Positions 1 through 6,237 of a stretch of DNA of 28,699 nucleotides are shown piece by piece (the stretch's first letter is position 1; each line of letters opens with the position of its first letter). Position numbers and translations under genes: made by a program. The notes under the pieces were generated by a model. The model was not told the DNA's origin. It did not search any database and worked only from the letters and a program-made list of their open reading frames with translations. This stretch comes from Clostridium disporicum. GTDB lineage: Bacteria > Bacillota > Clostridia > Clostridiales > Clostridiaceae. The stretch is from the NCBI RefSeq assembly GCF_001405015.1, contig NZ_CYZX01000029.1, forward strand, positions 1 to 28,699. The letters run 5' to 3'.

Positions 1-26
1 TTATAACCTCCTATTTGTCGTGTCAA
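1..26 (-). promoter_or_regulatory. Outward-facing promoter- or RBS-like block at left edge
   Basis: On the minus strand this reads TTGACA, 15 bp, then TATAA at the very edge, with AGGAGG just before it. It could be the promoter of a strongly expressed operon lying outside (an rRNA or tRNA operon is one guess) or the ribosome binding site of an outside gene. The identical block faces outward at the right edge. Which reading is right cannot be decided without the flanking sequence. Confidence 0.35.
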
Positions 27-79
27 AAAACTTGTTCATTTAGAAATAATTTCATATAAATATATGAATAAAAAATAAA

Positions 80-132
80 AAGACCGTCTACTGAAATGAT
101 TTTAAAAATCATTTCAGAGACAGCCCCTTTTT
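80..132. terminator. Bidirectional intrinsic terminator inside the left repeat
   Basis: A 10-bp perfect stem (CTGAAATGAT at 91-100 with ATCATTTCAG at 108-117) is extended outward by AGACCGTCT/AGACAGCCCCT pairing with several G:U pairs. It has an A-run on its left side and TTTTTT on its right, so it can terminate transcription on both strands. It insulates the lipoprotein gene from whatever lies to the left. Confidence 0.85.
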
Positions 133-151
133 ACTTTGAGAATAAATTAAC

Positions 152-180
152 TTTACTATACGAAGAACCTATTGTATAAT
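152..180 (+). promoter_or_regulatory. Putative promoter of the lipoprotein gene
   Basis: TTTACT (152-157), a 17-bp spacer and a perfect TATAAT (175-180) lie just downstream of the terminator in the left repeat and about 57 bp before the GTG start. The -35 box is weak, the -10 box is consensus. Confidence 0.6.
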
Positions 181-236
181 TATGGTAATATATAGTAATT
201 TATTTGAATAAAAGTAAAATTAAGGGAGTGGAAATT

Positions 237-656
237 GTGAAGAAAAGAGTAATTGCAGTTGTGTTATTAGTTGCTATGGCATTAACAGGATGTGGATCTA
301 AAGGATTTACAGGAGAAAAAGTTGGAGAAGTTAAAGATGAGTTTGGTGGTAAAACTATAGCTACAGTCAAATTTGAAGAAGGTAAACCAGTTTCAGTTGA
401 TATTGATACTGAACAAGAAGATGGAACAATGAAATCAGAAGCTTCTAAGTCAGGCGCATATGATATGAAGAATGAACCAGGAAAGAAGTGGCATGAGCAA
501 GTTGATTTATTAGAAGAAACTATTGTTAAAGATGAATTTAATTTAGATAAAATAACTTGCAATGATGAAGGTAAAACAGATGCAATATCAGGAGTTACAA
601 TTAAAATTAATGGTTATTTAGATGCAGTTCAAGATGCTCTAGATCAAGCTAAATAA
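237..656 (+). CDS. Small lipoprotein with an FMN-bind-like C-terminus
   Basis: This 139-residue protein begins with a lipoprotein signal peptide: KKR, a hydrophobic stretch and the lipobox LTGC with Cys19, so it is predicted to be lipid-anchored on the outer face of the membrane. I place the start at GTG 237 because GGGAG lies 8 bp upstream; the ATG at 204 would put 11 polar residues before the signal peptide and has no clear binding site. The C-terminal part contains DAISGVT (residues about 115-121), which resembles the D-x-x-S/T-G-A-T motif of FMN-bind domains, where ApbE attaches FMN to the threonine; Val replaces the usual Ala. The gene is monocistronic, with its own promoter and a terminator at 684-712. 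Possible roles are extracellular electron transfer or a small secreted signal-type lipoprotein. The FMN assignment is moderate because only the end of the domain is recognisable. Confidence 0.8.
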   Translation: MKKRVIAVVLLVAMALTGCGSKGFTGEKVGEVKDEFGGKTIATVKFEEGKPVSVDIDTEQEDGTMKSEASKSGAYDMKNEPGKKWHEQVDLLEETIVKDEFNLDKITCNDEGKTDAISGVTIKINGYLDAVQDALDQAK

Positions 657-683
657 TTAATAAGTTAACATATTTGTAAGATG

Positions 684-712
684 CTATCATGTTATTTGAT
701 AGAATTTTTTTA
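684..712 (+). terminator. Intrinsic terminator after the lipoprotein gene
   Basis: CTATCA (684-689) pairs with TGATAG (697-702) around a short loop and is followed by AATTTTTTT. It lies 27 bp after the stop codon. Confidence 0.75.
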
Positions 713-757
713 TTTAATTAAATTTTTAAGACAAAAAATATTTACAATTTTTAAAAG

Positions 758-786
758 TGGACAAGAAATTAAAAGTAGTTTAGTAT
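758..786 (+). promoter_or_regulatory. Putative promoter of the riboswitch-permease transcript
   Basis: TGGACA (758-763), 17 bp, TAGTAT (781-786), about 120 bp upstream of the riboswitch aptamer. The match is fair but the region is very AT-rich, so chance matches are common. The 790-905 leader shows no other recognisable element. Confidence 0.4.
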
Positions 787-905
787 AAATACAATAGATG
801 AAATCCTAAATCTATACTTAATAAAGGTACACGTTGATTTAGAGAAATTATTTTGCGCTTACGAATTATATTAGTAGCGTGCTTCATATTAAAAGTAATC
901 ACTTT

Positions 906-1060
906 TATCGTATAAAGTTGGTAATATGGTCCAACAGTTTCTACCAAATCGCCTTAAATGATTTGACTACGATATGTCGATATACATATATGTGTATCTA
1001 TTTACATATCTATTATCCCTTATACGATAGATGCTTTGATTACAAAGGCATAAGGGGGAA
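906..1060 (+). promoter_or_regulatory. Guanine-class purine riboswitch, SD-sequestering platform
   Basis: The aptamer (906-974) has the purine-riboswitch hallmarks in order: P1 strand TATCGT, TATAAAG, ATATGG, GTTTCTACC, CCTTAAA and GACTACGATA. The base that reads the ligand lies in GACTA, so it is C; in this family C selects guanine, hypoxanthine or xanthine, whereas adenine riboswitches have U there. The platform is a hairpin pairing CCCTTAT (1017-1023) with ATAAGGG (1050-1056), which buries the AGGGGG ribosome binding site of the permease. There is no U-run, so control is probably translational. TACGATA occurs twice, at 968-974 (P1 3' strand) and 1023-1029 (platform), so the P1 5' strand could pair with either; with ligand bound, P1 forms, the platform hairpin closes and translation stops. 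The aptamer is clear; the switching mechanism is inferred. Confidence 0.9.
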
Positions 1061-1066
1061 CAAAAG

Positions 1067-2368
1067 ATGAATTTCATTTCTAATTATTTTCAATTTAAAG
1101 AAAAAGGAACTAATTTTAAAACAGAGTTAATCGGTGGATTAACAACTTTTTTAACAATGGCTTATACGTTATTTGTAATTCCAGAAGTGTTATCTAATAC
1201 TGGAATGCCTAAAGAGGCAGTATTTGTAGCTACAGCATTAGCAGGAGCCATAGGAACATTGATTATGGGAATATATGCAAAATTTCCAATGGCTTTAGCA
1301 CCAGGTATGGGATTAAACGCATTTTTTACGTTTAGTGTATGTTTAGGTATGAATATTCCATGGCAAACTGCTATGGCAGGAGTTTTGGCATCAGGAATAA
1401 TCTTTATAATTTTATCTATAACAGGATTTAGAGAAACAGTAATTAAGGCAATTCCTAATAATCTTAAATATGCAGTAAGTGCAGGAATTGGACTTTTTAT
1501 AGCTTTTATTGGATTTAAAAATGCTGGAATAGTAGTAGCAGATCCAGCAACATTTGTAGCATTAGGAAATTTAACTGAACCATCAGTATTGTTGGCGATA
1601 TTTGGGTTAATAGTTATGGCAGTGTTAACGGTGAGAGGAAATAAAATAGCTATATTTATTGGATTGGTTGTAACAGTATGTGTTGGTATGATATTTGGAT
1701 TAGTAGATGTACCAAAAGCAATAATTTCTATACCACCATCAATAGCGCCTACTTTTGGAGTAGCAGTTAAGAATTTAGGTAATATCTTTAATCCACAAAT
1801 GATTATGGTTATATTCACATTCTTATTTATGGACTTTTTTGATACTGCTGGAACAATTGTAGCAGTAGGTTCAAAAATAGGTTTAATTAAGAAAGATGGT
1901 TATGTAGAAGGTGGTTCAAAAGCATTATTGGCAGATTCCGTGGCTACTTGCGTGGGAGCTGTTTTAGGAACAACTAATACAACATCTTATTCAGAATCTT
2001 TGTCAGGAATAGCAGTTGGGGCTAAAACTGGATTTTCAAGTGTAGTTGTTGGAGTAATGTTCTTAATATCTTTATTCTTTTCACCATTGTTATCGGTAAT
2101 AACCACTCAAGTTACAGCACCTGCTTTAATAATAGTAGGATCATTGATGTTTATGTCTGTAGCAGATGTTGAATGGAACAAGAGTGAAATAGCAATATCA
2201 TCATTTTTGACTATAATATTAATGCCTTTAACATACAGTATAGGGGAAGGAATTGCATTTGGATTCTTGACATATGTAATACTTATGTTAGCAAAGAAAA
2301 AATATAAGGAAGTACATCCGGTAATGTATGGATTAGCTGTATTGTTTATTATTTACTTTATAATTTAA
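1067..2368 (+). CDS. pbuG: NCS2/AzgA-family hypoxanthine/guanine permease
   Basis: This 433-residue membrane protein matches the AzgA/PbuG branch of nucleobase transporters, which import guanine and hypoxanthine by proton symport. It starts with the family-typical NYFQFKEKGTNFKTELIGG and TTFLTMAYTLFVIPEVL, contains APGMGLNAFFTF near residue 80, and has the signature MDFFDTAGTIVAVGSKIGL around residue 260. Length and the string of about a dozen hydrophobic segments fit the family. The start at 1067 is preceded by AGGGGG, which the upstream guanine riboswitch can sequester, so high intracellular guanine should shut off import. The gene is transcribed alone; the transposon that begins 8 bp after its stop codon separates it from whatever originally followed. 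I am confident of family and substrate class; the exact spectrum among guanine, hypoxanthine and xanthine is inferred from the riboswitch. Confidence 0.93.
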   Translation: MNFISNYFQFKEKGTNFKTELIGGLTTFLTMAYTLFVIPEVLSNTGMPKEAVFVATALAGAIGTLIMGIYAKFPMALAPGMGLNAFFTFSVCLGMNIPWQTAMAGVLASGIIFIILSITGFRETVIKAIPNNLKYAVSAGIGLFIAFIGFKNAGIVVADPATFVALGNLTEPSVLLAIFGLIVMAVLTVRGNKIAIFIGLVVTVCVGMIFGLVDVPKAIISIPPSIAPTFGVAVKNLGNIFNPQMIMVIFTFLFMDFFDTAGTIVAVGSKIGLIKKDGYVEGGSKALLADSVATCVGAVLGTTNTTSYSESLSGIAVGAKTGFSSVVVGVMFLISLFFSPLLSVITTQVTAPALIIVGSLMFMSVADVEWNKSEIAISSFLTIILMPLTYSIGEGIAFGFLTYVILMLAKKKYKEVHPVMYGLAVLFIIYFII

Positions 2369-2401
2369 AAAATAATGGCTTTGTTTTAATAAACTGTTGA
2401 A
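2369..2401. repeat. Left target duplication and terminal inverted repeat of the ABC-F transposon
   Basis: AAAATAAT at 2369-2376 is the 8-bp target-site duplication; the element's left end begins GGCTTTGTTTTAA at 2377. The 25-bp terminal repeat (2377-2401) matches the reverse complement of 5801-5825 at 22 of 25 positions. Confidence 0.95.
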
Positions 2402-2403
2402 AT

Positions 2404-2433
2404 TTGATTAACCTCTATAAATATGGTTATAAT
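2404..2433 (+). promoter_or_regulatory. Transposase promoter inside the IS
   Basis: TTGATT (2404-2409), an 18-bp spacer and TATAAT (2428-2433) lie between the left terminal repeat and the transposase, which has AGGAGG just ahead of its ATG. Confidence 0.6.
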
Positions 2434-2465
2434 ATATAATATAACTACTATTTAGGAGGTTTTTT

Positions 2466-3521
2466 ATGCCAAGAGTTAATAATGTTATTCAACAAGTTTC
2501 ACAATTAAATACATATGAGCAAGAGAAGGTATTTGATTTTTTAAAGACTGTATTGATGTCAAATGGAATAACTAACTCTATAGATGAAGAAATCGCTGAA
2601 AATAGATTTAACAAGGGGAAGTGCTGTCCTTTTTGCAATCATTATAAAATATCTAAGTATGGAAAATATCATGGTAAGAATGGCGTTAAACAAAGGTATA
2701 AATGCCAAAATCCAGAGTGCAAAAAAACTTTCAATGATTTTTCTAAATCCCCAGTTTCAAGTAGTAAAAAGGGATTAGATAAATGGCTACTATATGCTCA
2801 ATGTATGATAAATGGTAACACTATTAGGCAATGTGCCGAAATTGTTGAGATTAATATTGCAACAGCTTTCTTTTGGAGACATAAAATTATAGACGCTATT
2901 AGAAAATTTATTGGCTACGGCTCTCTTGAGGGTGTTATTGAACTCGATGAGACATACTTTGCCCTTAGCTATAAAGGGAATCATAGCAAAAGTTCTAATT
3001 TTACTATGCCAAGGGAATCAAGAAAGCGTGGTAAAGAAATAAATACAAGAGGTATATCAAAGGAATTTGCCTGTGTATTATGTGGTGTAGATAGATTAGG
3101 AAATATATATACTGGTTTAATATGTGATGGCAGACCTAACTATACTGATATAAATAGGGCTTTATCAGAGGTTGTTGAAGAAAATTCTATTTTATGTACT
3201 GATAAACATAGGAGTTATATCCCATTTGCGGCTCAACATAATTTTGAATTACATCAAATTAGGGGCGGGAGAAAAACTGTGGATATTTATAATATTCAAA
3301 GAGTCAATGCTTTTCATAGTAGCTTAAAAAGATGGATAAGAAAGTTTAATGGTGTTTCAACCAAGTTCCTAACAAACTACCTATTTTGGTATAAATGGAC
3401 CCAATTATTTAAAACAGAAATGGAAAGGAATAAACCTAAAAAGTTCTTTATTCATGCTAATTCAACACATTCTGTATCTTTAATAAAGGATTTTAAGATT
3501 AGAAGACCAATATATGTATAA
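2466..3521 (+). CDS. IS1595-family transposase (ISXO2-like DDE domain)
   Basis: This 351-residue protein has the two IS1595 modules. Residues about 54-85 form a zinc ribbon (CPFC at 54-57, then Cys80 and Cys85), used for DNA binding. Residues about 155-310 form the ISXO2-like DDE domain: IELDETYF (Asp161), LCTDKHRSY (Asp246), and VNAFHSSLKRW, where Asn281 takes the place of the third acidic residue and Lys288 follows, giving the DDNK pattern of this family. The sequence FNGVSTKFLTNY is shared with the second transposase in this window, but the two proteins differ widely elsewhere, so these are distinct IS types. AGGAGG sits just before the ATG. The frame is intact and full length and both IS ends are preserved, so the element may still be able to move. 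Confidence 0.95.
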   Translation: MPRVNNVIQQVSQLNTYEQEKVFDFLKTVLMSNGITNSIDEEIAENRFNKGKCCPFCNHYKISKYGKYHGKNGVKQRYKCQNPECKKTFNDFSKSPVSSSKKGLDKWLLYAQCMINGNTIRQCAEIVEINIATAFFWRHKIIDAIRKFIGYGSLEGVIELDETYFALSYKGNHSKSSNFTMPRESRKRGKEINTRGISKEFACVLCGVDRLGNIYTGLICDGRPNYTDINRALSEVVEENSILCTDKHRSYIPFAAQHNFELHQIRGGRKTVDIYNIQRVNAFHSSLKRWIRKFNGVSTKFLTNYLFWYKWTQLFKTEMERNKPKKFFIHANSTHSVSLIKDFKIRRPIYV

Positions 3522-3693
3522 AGGTAAAATTTGTTTTAATTTTACTATTTTTAGTGTACAATAAATATAATGATTGATGAACAATTGTATTATAATGTGA
3601 AGTAAATTATAAACAAGTTAGTACAACCATTTACCATTTAACTCATAAGTACAAATTAGCATCTTTAACTTTTATCATAAAAACAATAAAAAG

Positions 3694-3722
3694 TTGACAG
3701 TTATTATATATTTATATATAAT
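3694..3722 (+). promoter_or_regulatory. Strong promoter of the ABC-F leader transcript
   Basis: A consensus TTGACA (3694-3699), a 17-bp spacer and a consensus TATAAT (3717-3722) lie inside the transposon, so the cargo gene brings its own promoter. The transcript should begin near 3729, giving a leader of about 290 nt. I see nothing recognisable between the transposase stop (3521) and this promoter. Confidence 0.85.
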
Positions 3723-3738
3723 AACTGTATTACAAAAC

Positions 3739-3936
3739 GGAGGTGATTAGGTAAAGTGAGAAAATAATCTTATTCAAAATAGATAGTTTAATAGGTTTTG
3801 AAGAGTGTTTTATAAATACTCTATTAATTATACCTAAAACTACTTTAAGTTGAGAATAAGATTGTTAAAGTTGCTTACCTTTTCATATACTAAATAAAGG
3901 TTTATTAATATTGGCGATTATATTAGAACAATTATT
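3739..3936 (+). promoter_or_regulatory. Attenuator leader hairpin of the ABC-F gene
   Basis: The leader can form one long imperfect hairpin: GGTAA (3750-3754) with TTACC (3875-3879), AATCTTATTC with GAATAAGATT (3854-3863), AGTTT/TAGGT with ACCTAAAACT, and a tip AGAGT/ACTCT. The ribosome binding site and the three-codon reading frame sit at its foot, so a ribosome stalled there would open it. A second option pairs CTACTTTAA (3840-3848) with TTAAAGTAG (3948-3956), which overlaps the loop and left arm of the terminator and would act as antiterminator. This is the layout of drug-sensing attenuation; the switching itself is inferred from the pairing. Confidence 0.65.
3756..3767 (+). CDS. Candidate three-codon leader peptide (uORF)
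   Basis: GTG AGA AAA TAA is preceded by a strong ribosome binding site, GGAGGTGA (3739-3746), which has no other start codon within reach. It lies at the foot of the leader hairpin. Very short leader peptides are known upstream of ABC-F genes regulated by ribosome stalling, for example the Listeria lmo0919 leader. The 12-nt gap between GGAGG and GTG is longer than ideal, so translation is plausible, not certain. Confidence 0.45.
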   Translation: MRK

Positions 3937-3987
3937 TCTTTCTTGGTTTAAAGTAGTAAAATACTAGAATTCAAGGAAGATTTTTTT
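3937..3987 (+). terminator. Conditional terminator ahead of the ABC-F gene
   Basis: TCTTTCTTGG (3937-3946) pairs over 10 bp (two G:U) with TCAAGGAAGA (3971-3980), with a small inner stem AGTA/TACT, followed directly by TTTTTTT (3981-3987). It lies between the leader and the coding region, so the gene is expressed only on read-through. The right arm can also pair with AATCTTCCTT at 3993-4002. Confidence 0.8.
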
Positions 3988-4020
3988 ATGCGAATCTTCC
4001 TTATGACGGGAGATGATTTT

Positions 4021-5598
4021 ATGTCACAAATAAGTATAAATAATTTGAGTTTTCACTATGATTCATATGGTGAAGATATATTTAAAAATGTGTCATTTTG
4101 TATAGATACAGATTGGAAATTAGGATTAGTTGGCCGTAATGGACGAGGTAAGACTACATTTTTAAAACTTTTAATGGGTGAATATGAATATACAGGAATA
4201 ATAAATAGTAGTGTTAAATTTGAATACTTTCCTTTGAAAGTTCAAAATCCTAATAACATAGCATTAGAAGTTGTGAGAAATTCTATTGCTCCGTTTACTG
4301 AATATGAAAAAGAGATGGATGAGTATAGTAAATCAGAAGAAACATTAGAATTATATGGGGAAGTATTAGAAAAATATATCTACAATGACGGTTTTATAAT
4401 AAATGAATTAATAGAGAAGGAAGTAAGTAAAATTGGTTTAGATAAAAGTATACTTGACAGATATTTTAATACATTGAGCTTTGGAGAGCAAACTAAGTTG
4501 CTTTTAGTTGGATTATTTTTAAGAAAAAATCATTTTTTACTTATTGATGAACCTACCAATCATCTAGATATAGATGGAAGAAATATTGTTGCTGAATATT
4601 TATCAAGTAAAAAAGGATTTATTGTGGTATCTCATGATAGGGATTTTCTAGATACTGTAGTAAATCATATACTTTCTATCAATAAAGCTAATATAGAAAT
4701 TCAAAAGGGCAACTTTTCTACGTATCAATTTAATAAAAATAGAGAAGATGAATTTGAGATAGCTCAAAATGAAAAACTACAAAGAGATATTCAAAGGCTT
4801 CAAAAGACTGCAAAGCAAAAATCAACTTGGTCTTATAAAGTAGAGGCTACAAAGAAGGGACATGGCCCTTGTGATAGAGGTTTTATAGGACACAAGGCTG
4901 CCAAAATAATGAAACGTTCTAAATGTATAGAAGCAAGACAAAATAAAGCTATTGAAGATAAATCGAAGTTATTAAAGAATATAGATTTGGTAGAACAGCT
5001 AGACTTATCTAAATCTACCTCATCGATTAGCAAAGACTCTAATTTAGAGATATTACAAGTGAATAATTTGAAAATTTGCTATGATAATCATAATATATTT
5101 GATGAAATTAGCTTTGGTATAAAACAACATGAGAGAGTTTGGTTACGTGGTAAAAATGGTTCTGGTAAATCTAGTATTATTAAATTAATAATGGGAGAAA
5201 ATATTCCACATAGTGGCTATATTAAAAAAATAGGAAATATATCTTATATATCTCAAGATACAGCATTTTTAAAAGGTTACCTTGGGGAGTTTGCTAAAGT
5301 TGAAAATATAGATATAGAAGATTTAAAAAGGACTTTGATTAAACTTGGTTTTAAAAATACTCAGTTTGAAAAAGAAATTAATGATTGGAGCCAAGGCCAA
5401 AAGAAAAAACTGCTTATAGCTAAAAGTTTGTGTGAAAAAGCAGAAATTTATATTTGGGATGAACCACTTAATTTTATAGATGTTATATCCCGTATGCAAA
5501 TAGAAGATTTAATTCTCAAGGAAAAACCAACTATGCTATTTGTTGAGCATGATACTTCATTTGGTGAAAAAATTGCTACAAAAATAGTTGATTTATAA
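4021..5598 (+). CDS. ABC-F ribosome-protection protein, Lsa/Vga type
   Basis: This 525-residue cytoplasmic protein has two ATPase domains and no membrane segment. ABC1: Walker A GRNGRGKTT (residues 38-46), signature LSFGEQTKLLL, Walker B LLIDEPTNHLD, switch VSHDRDF. ABC2: GKNGSGKSS, WSQGQKKKLL, IYIWDEPLNFID, VEHDTSF. The interdomain linker is long and basic and contains CDRGFIGHKAAKIMKRSK, very like the antibiotic-resistance domain of Lsa proteins. The N-terminal ISINNLSFHYDSYGE and DTDWKLGLVGRNGRGKTT are also Lsa-like. Lsa/Vga proteins bind the ribosomal E site and displace lincosamides, streptogramin A and pleuromutilins. I start at ATG 4021 (GGGAG 8 nt upstream) because the family begins at this point; the ATG at 3988 abuts the terminator U-run. 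It is the transposon's cargo and sits behind an attenuator, which fits drug-induced expression. The resistance profile is inferred. Confidence 0.88.
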   Translation: MSQISINNLSFHYDSYGEDIFKNVSFCIDTDWKLGLVGRNGRGKTTFLKLLMGEYEYTGIINSSVKFEYFPLKVQNPNNIALEVVRNSIAPFTEYEKEMDEYSKSEETLELYGEVLEKYIYNDGFIINELIEKEVSKIGLDKSILDRYFNTLSFGEQTKLLLVGLFLRKNHFLLIDEPTNHLDIDGRNIVAEYLSSKKGFIVVSHDRDFLDTVVNHILSINKANIEIQKGNFSTYQFNKNREDEFEIAQNEKLQRDIQRLQKTAKQKSTWSYKVEATKKGHGPCDRGFIGHKAAKIMKRSKCIEARQNKAIEDKSKLLKNIDLVEQLDLSKSTSSISKDSNLEILQVNNLKICYDNHNIFDEISFGIKQHERVWLRGKNGSGKSSIIKLIMGENIPHSGYIKKIGNISYISQDTAFLKGYLGEFAKVENIDIEDLKRTLIKLGFKNTQFEKEINDWSQGQKKKLLIAKSLCEKAEIYIWDEPLNFIDVISRMQIEDLILKEKPTMLFVEHDTSFGEKIATKIVDL

Positions 5599-5759
5599 GT
5601 TATTGCAAATATAATTAGTATTAATATCTATATTTTTATATTGTTTTCTCACCATACTTATTTGCATATTACTTTAGATTTTTGTTTTCAAATAAGTATA
5701 TATGATAATGTCATATATTGATATCCGATTACTTCACAAATTTAATATATTGCGATTCA

Positions 5760-5787
5760 AATAGGATGTCCAAATGGACATCCTATT
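5760..5787. terminator. Strong hairpin after the ABC-F gene
   Basis: A 12-bp perfect stem, GGATGTCC/GGACATCC with flanking AATA/TATT, encloses a 4-nt loop. It lies inside the transposon between the ABC-F stop codon and the right terminal repeat. No U-run follows, so it may be a weak terminator, an mRNA-stabilising 3' end or a transcription barrier at the element's edge. The 5599-5760 stretch has no other recognisable feature. Confidence 0.55.
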
Positions 5788-5800
5788 ATGTTATGCTAAT

Positions 5801-5833
5801 TTCAACACTATTTTAAAACAAAGCCAAAATAAT
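5801..5833. repeat. Right terminal inverted repeat and target duplication of the ABC-F transposon
   Basis: The right end (5801-5825) closes with TTTTAAAACAAAGCC, the mirror of the left end, and is followed by AAAATAAT (5826-5833), identical to 2369-2376. Confidence 0.95.
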
Positions 5834-5871
5834 TTATCATTTGTCATTTTTAATTTGTAACTGATTTACTC

Positions 5872-5900
5872 TTTACAATAAAAATGCATAATTGTATAAT
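5872..5900 (+). promoter_or_regulatory. Promoter of the T-box leader
   Basis: TTTACA (5872-5877), 17 bp, TATAAT (5895-5900): a near-consensus promoter directly in front of the T-box leader, between the two mobile elements. Transcription should begin near 5907. Confidence 0.75.
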
Positions 5901-5906
5901 TAATCT

Positions 5907-6148
5907 GGTATATGTGAATAATATACCAAAGAGATAATTTTATATAAAGCGATGAAAAAGAAGAGTAAGCACTTAATTAAATCAAAGAGAGTTAGGGCTG
6001 GTGAGAACCTGATATTTAATAATGCTGAAGGAAGCTTTGGAGCTATATTTTCAATTAAGTGGGTTAGTAATAACCAATTTAGGTGGTAACGCGGAAGATA
6101 TGTCTTTCGTCCTAAAGAATTTTTTAGGACGAAAGACTTTTTTATTTT
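5907..6148 (+). promoter_or_regulatory. T-box leader, downstream gene displaced by an IS
   Basis: The leader has T-box landmarks in order: an AGAGTA turn (5961-5968 region), AGAGAG and a GGTGAGAACC distal stem I segment, GGAAGCTTTGGAGC after stem I, and the T-box proper, AGGTGGTAACGCGG (6081-6094). It ends in a 15-bp terminator stem, GTCTTTCGTCCTAAA (6102-6116) with its complement at 6123-6137, followed by TTTTTTATTTT. The TGGT bulge fits a tRNA with discriminator A; GCT (Ala) at 6024-6026 is a possible specifier codon, at low confidence. T-boxes raise expression of aminoacyl-tRNA synthetase, biosynthesis or transport genes when the cognate tRNA is uncharged. Here the leader runs straight into an IS1595-family element one base later, so its present downstream gene is a transposase. 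Confidence 0.9.
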
Positions 6149-6237
6149 AGGCTCTGTTAGACAATAATGTTGATATGTGCATATAAGTCTTAAATAGTGT
6201 TATAATATAGATAATAACACTATCGGAGGTAAGATTT

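Larger units (their letters stand above)
1..132. repeat. Left copy of 132-bp perfect inverted repeat
   Basis: Bases 1-132 are the exact reverse complement of 28568-28699; identity stops at base 133. The unit holds, from the outside in, an outward-facing TTGACA and a TATAA/AGGAGG-like block (seen on the minus strand here), about 45 bp of very AT-rich DNA, and a long hairpin terminator. Because both copies end exactly at the window edges, the repeat may continue beyond them. It could be a true inverted repeat or the end of a contig broken at a multicopy sequence. Confidence 0.97.
2377..5825 (+). mobile_element. IS1595-family transporter-IS carrying an ABC-F resistance-type gene
   Basis: The element is 3,449 bp. 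It has 25-bp terminal inverted repeats beginning GGCTTTGTTTTAA, a perfect 8-bp direct repeat AAAATAAT on both flanks (8 bp is the usual target duplication in the IS1595 family), an IS1595-type transposase, and downstream on the same strand a promoter, attenuator leader and ABC-F ATPase. A precedent from the same genus is tISCpe8, an IS1595-family element of C. perfringens that carries the lincosamide nucleotidyltransferase gene lnu(P). The intact duplication shows that transposase and ABC-F gene moved in together as one unit. Removing the element and one duplication rejoins the permease 3' flank to the T-box promoter region. Confidence 0.93.

Noticed and set aside
200..562. 120-codon minus-strand frame opposite the lipoprotein
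   Set aside because: The plus strand has promoter, ribosome binding site, lipobox and terminator; the minus frame has none of these.
879..1070. 63-codon open frame upstream of the permease
   Set aside because: It overlaps the purine riboswitch aptamer and platform completely, has no plausible start signal, and its amino acid string follows RNA structure constraints, not a protein family.
1162..1818. 218-codon open frame on the minus strand inside the permease gene
   Set aside because: It is a shadow of the real gene, caused by AT-rich codon bias in a hydrophobic protein; composition (Ile, Asn, Pro, Thr) matches no family and it has no ribosome binding site.
3988..4020. Upstream ATG giving a 536-aa ABC-F protein
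   Set aside because: It begins right after the terminator U-run with no ribosome binding site; Lsa-type proteins begin at the MSxIxI point encoded from 4021, which has GGGAG upstream.
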